A stretch of DNA of 28,354 nt from Candidatus Multiplicimicrobium inquinatum (lineage in GTDB: Bacteria; Omnitrophota; Omnitrophia; Omnitrophales; Aquincolibacteriaceae): the NCBI GenBank assembly GCA_002344825.1, contig DDUN01000023.1:18216-46569 (forward strand), written 5' to 3'. Made by a program: the position numbers and the translations under genes. Under the pieces are notes generated by a model. It was not told the DNA's origin. It made no database searches and saw only the letters and a list, made by a program, of their open reading frames with translations. Positions 7,340 to 14,084 of this stretch are shown here, piece by piece (positions within the stretch are counted from its first letter, which is position 1; each line of letters starts with the position of its first letter).

Positions 7340-7798
7340 TCAATGACCAAAATGATAGGGATGGTTTTTGAGGATAGAAATGGCGCGGTAAACTTGCTCA
7401 GCCGCAACAACGGAAGCCAACTCGTGAGGCAAAGTCATCGGGCCAAAAGACCAAAGTAAATGGGATTGAATCTGATTCATTTGTGATGAAGAAAGACCGT
7501 TCGGCCCGCCAACCCAAATCGTCAAGGTTTTAACGCCTGAATCACAAACCTTTTGAAAGCGCTGTGCCAAATATTCGCTGGCAAGCATTCTGCTTTTCTT
7601 TTCGCGTTCACAAATCCAAATGGCGCCGGACTGCTTTAACAGTGTATCAAAGGGCATTGGTACAGCTTCAAAAGCATAGTCATGCCCTATTCTTTCCGCA
7701 TACTTAGCAAACAATTCTCCAGCAGAAAATTCCTTAAAAATCTTGGTTGCGTTTTTAGACCGTGCTTCGGCCCAGCCTAATCCAAATATAATTTTCAT
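7340..7798 (-). CDS. rlmH: 23S rRNA (pseudouridine1915-N3)-methyltransferase RlmH
   Basis: A 152-residue SPOUT-class methyltransferase that modifies pseudouridine 1915 in helix 69 of 23S rRNA. The family signature is visible: IWVGGPNGLS near residues 97-106 (the SAM-binding knot), MTLPHELASVVAAEQVYRA near 120-138, and the C-terminal NHPYH (usual PYH). Length matches the usual 155 or so. I chose the ATG at 7798 because the encoded MKIIFGLGW is the normal family N-terminus. A GTG 12 bases upstream is in frame but not needed. No strong ribosome binding site is visible. It lies downstream of HU beyond a strong terminator, so it probably has its own promoter, which I could not identify. Confidence 0.92.
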   Translation of the reverse strand: MKIIFGLGWAEARSKNATKIFKEFSAGELFAKYAERIGHDYAFEAVPMPFDTLLKQSGAIWICEREKKSRMLASEYLAQRFQKVCDSGVKTLTIWVGGPNGLSSSQMNQIQSHLLWSFGPMTLPHELASVVAAEQVYRAISILKNHPYHFGH

Positions 7799-7856
7799 AT
7801 TATGAAGCACCCAGTTAAAAATAGATCAATGTGGCTGGCGCCCACATACAAAGCCC

Positions 7857-7897
7857 GAAAAGAAAAAGGCCGCGCACGGTTGTTACCCGTGCGCGGC
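7857..7897 (-). terminator. Strong rho-independent terminator of the HU gene
   Basis: A perfect 11-bp GC-rich stem GCCGCGCACGG / CCGTGCGCGGC (7869-7879 and 7887-7897) with a seven-base loop. On the minus strand it is followed by CTTTTTCTTTT. Five T also follow on the plus side, so it could work in both directions. Confidence 0.92.
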
Positions 7898-7914
7898 TTT
7901 TTAACTAAGAAATA

Positions 7915-8187
7915 TTAGTTAACAGCTTTTTTAAGAGCTTTTCCTGCTGTGAAAGCGGGAACCTTGCATGCTTTGATCTTGATAGTCGCGCCCGTCTGAG
8001 GGTTGCGGCCTGTGCGCGCCTTACGGCTGCGAACTTTAAAAGTACCAAATCCGATCAGAGCAACATTCTTACCCTTCTTCAAAGAAGCCTGGATGCTGTC
8101 AAATGCGGCATTGAGCGCTTCAGCGGCTTTTGCTTTAGAAAGCTGGGTTTTTGTTGCGATCGCCTGTGTAAGTTCTGCTTTATTCAC
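7915..8187 (-). CDS. HU-family DNA-binding protein
   Basis: A 90-residue nucleoid protein that binds and bends DNA as a dimer. The sequence starts VNKAELTQAIA (typical MNKAEL), then AEALNAAFDSIQASLKKGKNVALIGFGTF and the arm motif KARTGRNPQTGATIKI (the family RxGRNPxTGxxI with the intercalating Pro), ending PAFTAGKALKKAVN. I chose the GTG at 8187. It gives the canonical length and N-terminus and is preceded by AGGAG at good spacing, while the longer open frame adds ten residues that do not belong to the family. HU and IHF cannot be told apart with certainty; the lack of extensions favours HU. It is monocistronic, with a strong terminator 18 bases downstream. Confidence 0.96.
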   Translation of the reverse strand: MNKAELTQAIATKTQLSKAKAAEALNAAFDSIQASLKKGKNVALIGFGTFKVRSRKARTGRNPQTGATIKIKACKVPAFTAGKALKKAVN

Positions 8188-8253
8188 TTTTTTCTCTCCT
8201 GTTATTCCGTAAACCACGTGTATCGCGGCCTATGGTTTGATTGTTTGATCAAA

Positions 8254-8282
8254 ATCTTAAAATTCTTAGCTGCAAGGCGCAA
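8254..8282 (-). promoter_or_regulatory. Weak promoter candidate for HU
   Basis: TTGCGC (8282-8277) and TAAGAT (8259-8254), 17 bases apart on the minus strand, about 65 bases before the GTG start. Only 3/6 and 4/6 matches. It would overlap one arm of the adjacent inverted-repeat element. HU must have a promoter in this gap, but this is only the best candidate I see. Confidence 0.25.
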
Positions 8283-8360
8283 GCAAACGACTGCGGAGGC
8301 GTATATGCAAATACGCCGCACAAAGAAGCGTCGCTTGCAACGCATCAGATGTGGCTTTTT
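8271..8360. repeat. Nested inverted-repeat intergenic element
   Basis: A central perfect hairpin GGCGTAT-ATGCAA-ATACGCC (8298-8317) is flanked by outer arms GCAAGC (8279-8284) and GCTTGC (8333-8338). The element begins with CTGCAAGGCGCAAGC and ends CAGATGTGGCTTTTTCAA. GC-rich palindromic intergenic elements of this general look are known as dispersed repeats in several bacterial groups. It fills the gap between the HU promoter region and the gpsA stop. On the plus strand the end runs into TTTTT. No second copy was noticed in this window. Confidence 0.5.
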
Positions 8361-8369
8361 CAATGACCA

Positions 8370-9380
8370 TTAGTATTGCTTCCATTCTTCTTGCGCATCC
8401 CGGCTCAAAAGATCAGAAACCGCCTGCTTCGGGTCTTTGTCTTTACACAAAATATTGTAAACTTCTTCCATGATCGGAATCATGATGCCTTCACGCTGAC
8501 AAAGCTCATGCACTGCTTCCGCGGAATCAACGCCTTCCGCAACCATCTCCATATCTTTCAAAATATCTCTTATTTTGCGGCCTTTGCCGAGCTCACGCCC
8601 CACGCGCAAATTACGTCCATGCTGCGAAAAACACGTCGTCATTAAATCACCCGCGCCGGAGAGTCCGAAAAAAGTTGTGGGGTTAGCTCCCAGCTTCACG
8701 CCTAAACGGCTCATTTCAAAAAGCCCGCGCGTTAAAAGCCCTGACTTCGTGTTATCGCCAAAACCAAGCCCATCGCAAACCCCAGCGGCAACCGCGATCA
8801 CATTCTTTAGCGCACCACCCAACTCCACGCCCACCGCGTCACCCTGAACGTAAATTCTGAAAAACTTGTCGCGAAATACATTTTGAACCTTGATCGCATA
8901 TTCAGGCTGTTTTGAAGCGGCAACGACTAAAGTTGGAATTCCGCGCGAAACTTCTTCAGCATGGGAAGGACCGCTTAAAATAACAAGGGGGACATCGCCC
9001 AATTCAGCGTAAACAACCTGGGAGGGACGCATACAGGTTTGCTTTTCAATGCCCTTGGCAACGCTGACAAAAATTTTCTTTCCGCGGATGAGGGGGCGAA
9101 CCTTCTTAAGAACACTGCGGACAAATTGGGTCGGCACGGCAATAACAATCAGGTCGGAAAAATCAAGCGCTTCATTTAAATCAGAGCTGATGCGCACATT
9201 TGGCGGCAAAGGAACACCCGGCAAAAACTTAAAGTTTTCGCGGCGTTCTTTCATTTGGCTAGCATAGTCGGCAAACGCCGACCAAAGGAGAACTTCGTTT
9301 CCACGGCGCGCGTTAACAAGCGCAAGCGCGGTTCCCCATCCGCCATCCCCTAAAACCGTAACTCGTTCTGTTGCGGACAT
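8370..9380 (-). CDS. gpsA: NAD(P)-dependent glycerol-3-phosphate dehydrogenase
   Basis: A 336-residue cytoplasmic enzyme reducing dihydroxyacetone phosphate to sn-glycerol-3-phosphate, the backbone for phospholipids. The N-terminal Rossmann motif is seen as VLGDGGWGTALA (usual GAGSWGTALA) near residue 9. Further along are VPTQFVR, LSGPSHAEEV near 135, the catalytic-lysine region ELGGALKNVIAVAAG near 188, GLGFGDNTKSGLLTRG and GLSGAGDLMTTC. Length is normal. The ATG is preceded by AAAAGGA. A well-spaced promoter lies about 100 bases upstream, leaving a leader of about 90 bases with a hairpin. Its usual neighbour plsY is not here. Confidence 0.97.
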   Translation of the reverse strand: MSATERVTVLGDGGWGTALALVNARRGNEVLLWSAFADYASQMKERRENFKFLPGVPLPPNVRISSDLNEALDFSDLIVIAVPTQFVRSVLKKVRPLIRGKKIFVSVAKGIEKQTCMRPSQVVYAELGDVPLVILSGPSHAEEVSRGIPTLVVAASKQPEYAIKVQNVFRDKFFRIYVQGDAVGVELGGALKNVIAVAAGVCDGLGFGDNTKSGLLTRGLFEMSRLGVKLGANPTTFFGLSGAGDLMTTCFSQHGRNLRVGRELGKGRKIRDILKDMEMVAEGVDSAEAVHELCQREGIMIPIMEEVYNILCKDKDPKQAVSDLLSRDAQEEWKQY

Positions 9381-9433
9381 CTATTCCTTTTGGATCACGG
9401 TTAAACAATTAGTCAAAGCCGAGATAAAGAGCA

Positions 9434-9455
9434 TCCCGCGGAAAAGCCCACGGGA
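9434..9455 (-). other. Hairpin in the gpsA leader
   Basis: An 8-bp stem TCCCGTGG / CCGCGGGA (one G-T pair) with a six-base loop lies between the gpsA promoter and start codon. It lacks a following T-run, so it is not a normal terminator. It could stabilise or regulate the leader. Confidence 0.35.
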
Positions 9456-9476
9456 CAAGGATTTCAAAGCGGTGGT

Positions 9477-9505
9477 ACTTTAGCACTCTGCAAGCGCGCC
9501 GTCAA
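9477..9505 (-). promoter_or_regulatory. Sigma-70-type promoter for gpsA
   Basis: On the minus strand, TTGACG (9505-9500) and TAAAGT (9482-9477) are exactly 17 bases apart (-35 5/6, -10 4/6). The -10 overlaps a perfect CIRCE half-site (GAGTGCTAA on this strand), but the other half is degenerate. Confidence 0.6.
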
Positions 9506-9557
9506 AATTTTTCTGTAATTTTTTTAATCTGAGGATCGCGCAACCGCAATTGAGAAA

Positions 9558-9980
9558 TTATTTTTTAGAGAAAATCAGAGAGTGAACAGTCACAAGCGAT
9601 TCAACTTCATCGGGGACGCGGCAGGGTTTCATTTCACGATCAACAAAAACATGAACTGTGTAACCTTCGGTCAAAACTTTTTCGTTCGCCGCGTTCAGAA
9701 TAACATATTCAAAACGGACAGTGCTTGGAGTGAACTTACTGACACTGGTGCGGACAATTAATTCATCATCATAAGTGGAAGGAGCTATGTATTTTGCGTG
9801 CGCCTCGATCACAGGAAGAAAAATGCCTTTTTTTTCACATTCAGTATAGGGCAAACCAAGAGCCCGGAAGTATTCGGTGCGCGCAGCCTCAAACCAAACA
9901 AAGTAATTCGCGTAATAACTGACACCCATACGGTCGGTATCGCGGTAAATCACCCGCGTGCGGTAATCAAAGTACTGCAT
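9558..9980 (-). CDS. ybgC: YbgC-type acyl-CoA thioesterase (hotdog fold)
   Basis: A 140-residue 4HBT-family thioesterase that hydrolyses acyl-CoA or acyl-ACP thioesters in the cytoplasm. The N-terminal signature YRDTDRMGVSYYANYFVWFEAAR (residues about 12-34) holds the catalytic Asp region (DTD) and the helix typical of the YbgC/FadM group. The rest follows the hotdog pattern (DDELIVRTSVSKFTPSTVRFEY, EGYTVHVFVD). Its ATG overlaps the dnaJ stop by one base (TGATG), so it is translationally coupled to dnaJ. In proteobacteria ybgC usually heads the tol-pal operon. Here it ends the chaperone operon. The physiological substrate cannot be told from sequence. Confidence 0.88.
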   Translation of the reverse strand: MQYFDYRTRVIYRDTDRMGVSYYANYFVWFEAARTEYFRALGLPYTECEKKGIFLPVIEAHAKYIAPSTYDDELIVRTSVSKFTPSTVRFEYVILNAANEKVLTEGYTVHVFVDREMKPCRVPDEVESLVTVHSLIFSKK

Positions 9981-11068
9981 CAGTTAAACAAACCTTTTTT
10001 CTGTTTTGTTTTATCTCCGCGCTCTTTGGCAAGTTCTTCCAAAAGCTCTTTCTCGCGCTTAGAAACTTTACTCGGAACTTCAATTTGAACATGCACATAA
10101 AGATCGCCGCGCCGTTCGGGTGAACGCACAAAAGGAATCCCGGCACCCTCTATCTTTAAAGCTCTTCCTGGAGTCGTTCCCGCGGGGACTTGTAAATCTT
10201 TCTGCTTCTCCAGCGTCGGAACCGGAATTGCCCCTCCTAAAACAGCCACCGTATAGGGAATGCTCCATTCAAAGTGAACATCCTCATGATTTCGCTCAAA
10301 CAAATCGTGCTTTTTAAGCAGTACCTGAACATACAGATCTCCGCGGGGTCCGCCATTCACACCAGCCTCACCCTCGCCTGAAATTTTAAGACGGGAGCCA
10401 TGATCCATTCCCGCGGGAATTTTAACTTCAAGCTTGCGTGTTTGACGAATCCGTCCGATTCCAGAACAAGAGTGACACGGTTTTTCAATCATAGACCCGG
10501 CACCCTGACAACGAGGACAAGTCGTCTGCATATTAAAAAACCCCTGGCTGACACGGATGCGGCCTGTTCCGCGGCAATCGCCACAGTTGACTTTTTTTGA
10601 ACCCGGCGCGGCACCCGTACCCGAACAGTCTGAGCAGGTTTCAAGCCTTGGAATCTTCAATTCAAATGTTTTCGGCTCCAACACTTCTTCAAGTGTCAAT
10701 TCGGTTTTGTACTCAAGGTCAGATCCTTTTTGAACCCGGCTTTGGGAACGACGCCCGCCGCCGCCAAAAAACCCTTCGAAAACATCTTCAAATATATCGC
10801 CAAAATCAGAGTAATCGCCGGAAAAACCGCCGCGCCCGCCCATGGAATGACCATATTGATCATACTGCGCGCGTTTACTTTCCTCGCTTAAAACAGAATA
10901 AGCTTCGGCAGCCTCTTTAAACTTTTCCTCTGCCTGTTTATCCCCCGGATTTCGATCCGGATGAAACTGCATGGCAACTTTACGGTAAGACTTTTTAATT
11001 TCTTCGGCTGTCGCGGAACGAGCGACACTTAAAACTTCGTAATAATCACGCTTCTGAGAACCGGCCAT
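9980..11068 (-). CDS. dnaJ: DnaJ co-chaperone (Hsp40)
   Basis: A 362-residue type I Hsp40 that delivers substrates to DnaK and stimulates its ATPase. The J-domain covers residues 7-72 with the essential HPD in AMQFHPDRNPGD. It is followed by a short Gly/Phe-rich region (GGRGGFSGDYSDFGDIFEDVFEGFFGGGG). Four zinc-binding repeats of the CxxCxGxG type are intact (CSDCSGTG, CGDCRGTG, CPRCQGAG, CHSCSGIG), then the C-terminal substrate-binding domains. The ATG lies five bases after the grpE stop, with AAAAGGAG in the end of grpE as ribosome binding site. dnaK, which usually sits just before dnaJ, is absent. Confidence 0.97.
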   Translation of the reverse strand: MAGSQKRDYYEVLSVARSATAEEIKKSYRKVAMQFHPDRNPGDKQAEEKFKEAAEAYSVLSEESKRAQYDQYGHSMGGRGGFSGDYSDFGDIFEDVFEGFFGGGGRRSQSRVQKGSDLEYKTELTLEEVLEPKTFELKIPRLETCSDCSGTGAAPGSKKVNCGDCRGTGRIRVSQGFFNMQTTCPRCQGAGSMIEKPCHSCSGIGRIRQTRKLEVKIPAGMDHGSRLKISGEGEAGVNGGPRGDLYVQVLLKKHDLFERNHEDVHFEWSIPYTVAVLGGAIPVPTLEKQKDLQVPAGTTPGRALKIEGAGIPFVRSPERRGDLYVHVQIEVPSKVSKREKELLEELAKERGDKTKQKKGLFN

Positions 11069-11073
11069 AAAAA

Positions 11074-11655
11074 CTAGGTTGGCTCCTTTTCAGATTTTGG
11101 AGTGGCTCTGACACGGACTTTGGCGGCACGCAAAAGCCGGTCATGTAAAAGATACCCCGTTTGAACTTCCGTGATAATTTCTTCCGGCTTCCCTTCCTCG
11201 GCAACATACTCAATCACTTCGTGCCGATGCGGATCAAAAATTTGCCCCAGTGAAGGAATCAGCTTAACCCCCTGACTTTGCAAGACATCCAAAAGCTGCT
11301 TCTTAACCATCTGCATACCGGTCATCAATGACTTAAGTTGTTTCTGTAAAGCCTCTTTGTCCAGAGTTTCCAAATTTGCCTGATGCCCCAAAGCACGGTC
11401 AAAATTATCTAACACAGGCAGCAATTCACCCAGAAGACTCTCCTGCGAAAACTTAACAAACTCTTCGCGCTCGCGCGTGAGACGCTTTTTTGCGTTTTCA
11501 AACTCAGCGGCAGAGCGCAAAAGTTTTTCACGCAAGGCTTCCAGCTCAACGGCCTGCGCCTTTAATTTTTCAATTTCTTCGCCGGAAAGCGCGGCGGGAA
11601 CTTCCACTTGCTCTGCTTTCATTTCCAAATCGTCTTGCTCTTCTTTTTTAGTCAT
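11074..11655 (-). CDS. grpE: GrpE nucleotide exchange factor
   Basis: A 193-residue GrpE, the dimeric exchange factor that releases ADP from DnaK. An acidic N-terminus leads into a long coiled coil (about 25-85: LSGEEIEKLKAQAVELEALREKLLRSAAEFENAKKR) and the C-terminal beta-domain. The family motif at the end is the stretch from SLGQIFDPHRHEVIEYV to LLHDRLLRAAKVRV (usual GYxLxxRVLRPAxVxV). I chose the ATG at 11655: it overlaps the hrcA stop as ATGA and is preceded by a strong GGAGG at good spacing. A longer in-frame start would reach 14 residues into hrcA and lacks such a site. Confidence 0.95.
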   Translation of the reverse strand: MTKKEEQDDLEMKAEQVEVPAALSGEEIEKLKAQAVELEALREKLLRSAAEFENAKKRLTREREEFVKFSQESLLGELLPVLDNFDRALGHQANLETLDKEALQKQLKSLMTGMQMVKKQLLDVLQSQGVKLIPSLGQIFDPHRHEVIEYVAEEGKPEEIITEVQTGYLLHDRLLRAAKVRVRATPKSEKEPT

Positions 11656-12449
11656 CGTATTTCCTCCATTCGGCGGACAGCCTGCCCGATCAAACACGCC
11701 ATCTCAGAAACAATCGGTAAAACCTTTGAATAAGCCATACGCCTCAATCCAATCACGGCAATAGCACCGGAACCGCCTTCATGCCCTGTTTCATACCGTG
11801 CGGTCACAATCGCATAGTTTTCTAAATCCTCAACCTGGTGCTCCGTCCCAACAAAAGCCTGCGAAGCATTCAACTGCGCGTGAGCCGTAATCCATTTTTT
11901 CAAACTCTCTTTTTCTTCAATCGCTTTAACAAGCGGGCGTAATTTCGAAGCATCTTGGCATTCCGGCTGTTCCAAAAGATATCGAAGCCCTTCCGTCTTC
12001 ATTCCCAAGCGGGGTTCTTTTGATAAAACTTGCCCCGCGTCGGGAACAAACAAAAGCCCCAACTGACGCGACAATTCGGACAGAACCGCCGCGGATTCTT
12101 CAACCAATCCCGGCAAATCTTCTCTTTTTTTATAGCGATTTGAAAAATGCTCTGAAAGCGTTAAAAAATATTCCTGATAACTCTCCTGCGCTTCGATTCC
12201 GCAATTCAAGTAGTGCCGGTACCCGCGATCCGTCGGAACCCGCCCCGAGCATTGGTGCTCTTGGGCTAAATAGCCCGAGTCTTCCAATGCCCCCATTTCA
12301 TTCCGTACCGTAGCCGAAGAAATAGGATAAGGACTTGCAAACGCAATGGTCTGCGACGAAACAGGGTGCCCTGTTCCAATAAAAGTATCCACAACCCGGT
12401 TTAAAATGAATGATTGGCGTGAAGTCAGGCTCAACATGGCGCGTATCAT
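11652..12449 (-). CDS. hrcA: HrcA heat-shock repressor, internally shortened
   Basis: A 265-residue HrcA homologue, against about 340 for the family. The N-terminal winged helix is well kept (SATVRNEMGALEDSGYLAQEHQCSGRVPTDRGYRHYL, usual SSATIRNEMADLEELG...GRVPSxxGYRxYV). The C-terminus is also kept (ENYAIVTARYETG...GAIAVIGLRRMAYSKVLPIVS). Compared with my memory of Bacillus HrcA, about 75-90 residues are missing from the middle, roughly after residue 135, where the GAF-like domain begins and the dimerising insert sits. HrcA normally represses dnaK and groE operons through CIRCE operators, and none is visible upstream here. The start is uncertain: ATG 12449 or ATG 12437 (MLSLTSRQ, closer to the family N-terminus), neither with a good ribosome binding site. 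It follows the lipoprotein gene by 36 bases and overlaps grpE. Confidence 0.9.
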   Translation of the reverse strand: MIRAMLSLTSRQSFILNRVVDTFIGTGHPVSSQTIAFASPYPISSATVRNEMGALEDSGYLAQEHQCSGRVPTDRGYRHYLNCGIEAQESYQEYFLTLSEHFSNRYKKREDLPGLVEESAAVLSELSRQLGLLFVPDAGQVLSKEPRLGMKTEGLRYLLEQPECQDASKLRPLVKAIEEKESLKKWITAHAQLNASQAFVGTEHQVEDLENYAIVTARYETGHEGGSGAIAVIGLRRMAYSKVLPIVSEMACLIGQAVRRMEEIR

Positions 12450-12485
12450 AACAAATTGAAGAGATTTTTCAAAGCCTGCTAAAGA

Positions 12486-14045
12486 TCAAAGAAAGGCCGA
12501 AACTGAAGCTGAATCCGCCTTTAAAATGTCACCTAGCTTTTTCTTTTTTTGATAAAAAGCTTCTAAGTCCTGCGGCAAAGCCACCATTCTTTCCCCTTCC
12601 GCGGGCATTTCAAGCGCCAAAGCGATAAAATCCTTATAACGGTACTTGTAAATCACCGTTGAGGCCATCCGCAAAAATTGCTCGTTAAGATAAACAACGT
12701 CCTCATGTTCATTCAAAGGCTTTCCGCTCAGCAAAGCCTGCTCATCTTTCAAAACAACTCGAATATCAAAAACAAACTCCCGCGCGGGCTTATCACGAAA
12801 CCGCACTTCAAACCCCAAATCATTAAAAGTATTAGCAATACGCTCATCCTGATAGATCACCTCGTAAAGCCGGGACATGATTTGCCGCGCTAAAAAATCC
12901 TCCAAAAAAACCTCTTTGGGTTCAAACTCAGAGTGCCATGTCTTGATATTTTCTTCCAACGATTTTTCCGTCAAATTAAACTCGGGAACGCTTGCGAGCA
13001 TTTCGCTTAAAAGATGATAAGGAATAATCCGCAAAATCTGAACAACCTTTCCTTTCATCATTGTTTCAAAAATAAATTTCTCTTCTTTGGGCTCAGTCTT
13101 ACCCTTGGAGCTCTCGGTTCGCGGAAGCGCCACCGCCTTAACATAAACTAACGCACGCCCTCCGGCGGGGCTTAAAAAGCTGCTCACCTGCTCGGTCTCC
13201 CATGTCATTTGCGACACGGGGTAAAGCTGATCTGATTTGCCCTTATAATAAAAACGCTCCAGCCAATCTTGCGAGTTCAATTTCGCGAAATATTTCTGCT
13301 GGACCTCTTCGCGTGTTTTTTGGTTTAAATCCTGAAAAAACTGCCGTACGGGATAATGCACCAGGGCGCGCTGATTCACCTGCGTGTCTTTCAGCATCCG
13401 TTTATGGTATTCCGACTGCGAGATATCCAGCAATTGAAGCCGGTTCATGTCCGGCAAATATCCCTGCAAAACAAACTCATGTCCGGAGCGCGTATCCGTA
13501 ATTTGGGCGGTATAAAAATCAAGTTCTAAATCTGTGCTGCGGGCCACACGCGCGACGGCAAAAAGCATTTGACCGATACCGTCCTGAACATCCGGATGAA
13601 GCGAAATAGCGTCTTGAATTTTATCGATTTTCTTCTTTTCAAGCTTTGTGTGAACCCAATCCAGCTTAAAACGCCTCAGAAAAGGAAAATGGTACGCGCG
13701 GGCGAGCAGCTCCCAATAAGCATCTTGAGGAAAAGAAATCACACGGGCCAAACCAAGTACAAATCCATTCCGAACCTGAGCGCCCAAAATGGTTACATAG
13801 GAAATCTTCACATCATCCAAGTCGGCTGTAAAAAGCCTGTCAACCGGAAGATACATGTGGATGGTCTTCCCCGTGATCACAACCTGGGCAAGAGGAACGT
13901 TATATTCGTTTTTAAGAATCTCAAGAACAGACTCTTTTACGTAGTCTTTGGGATAAGTACTCTTAAGACAGCCGGAAAAAGACACGGCTCCAAAAAAAAT
14001 AGCGGCCGCCAAAAACAAAAAACGAAGAGTCGTTTTTCTTTTCAT
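12486..14045 (-). CDS. Large lipoprotein of unknown function
   Basis: A 519-residue predicted lipoprotein that I do not recognise. The signal peptide MKRKTTLRFLFLAAAIFF leads to a lipobox VSFSGC, with Cys near residue 26. The mature protein has no transmembrane segment and no known catalytic motif. It is mixed alpha/beta in look, with charged stretches near the end (QKKKKLGDIL). The early segment YPKDYVKESVLEILKNEYNV followed by VVITGKTIHMYLPV looks like a small alpha-beta domain. I chose the ATG at 14045 since it opens the signal peptide directly and has GGAG upstream; a longer frame starting at 14078 adds 11 residues before it. It lies between the FtsH-like gene (39-base gap) and hrcA (36-base gap), all one operon, so it may be a periplasmic partner or substrate adaptor of the protease (inference). 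Confidence 0.75.
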   Translation of the reverse strand: MKRKTTLRFLFLAAAIFFGAVSFSGCLKSTYPKDYVKESVLEILKNEYNVPLAQVVITGKTIHMYLPVDRLFTADLDDVKISYVTILGAQVRNGFVLGLARVISFPQDAYWELLARAYHFPFLRRFKLDWVHTKLEKKKIDKIQDAISLHPDVQDGIGQMLFAVARVARSTDLELDFYTAQITDTRSGHEFVLQGYLPDMNRLQLLDISQSEYHKRMLKDTQVNQRALVHYPVRQFFQDLNQKTREEVQQKYFAKLNSQDWLERFYYKGKSDQLYPVSQMTWETEQVSSFLSPAGGRALVYVKAVALPRTESSKGKTEPKEEKFIFETMMKGKVVQILRIIPYHLLSEMLASVPEFNLTEKSLEENIKTWHSEFEPKEVFLEDFLARQIMSRLYEVIYQDERIANTFNDLGFEVRFRDKPAREFVFDIRVVLKDEQALLSGKPLNEHEDVVYLNEQFLRMASTVIYKYRYKDFIALALEMPAEGERMVALPQDLEAFYQKKKKLGDILKADSASVSAFL

Positions 14046-14084
14046 GCTACTTACCAGCTCCGTTAAGCAAGAGCTCAAAAAAAA

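Noticed and set aside
8188..8217. Longer HU start
   Set aside because: The GTG at 8187 gives the canonical 90-residue HU with a proper ribosome binding site; the extension covers that site.
11656..11697. Longer grpE start reaching into hrcA
   Set aside because: The ATG at 11655 has a strong GGAGG and a four-base overlap with the hrcA stop; the extension codes for residues unlike GrpE.
13569..14066. 165-codon plus-strand frame opposite the large lipoprotein gene
   Set aside because: The minus frame has a signal peptide, lipobox and full-length coding pattern; the plus frame has none of these.
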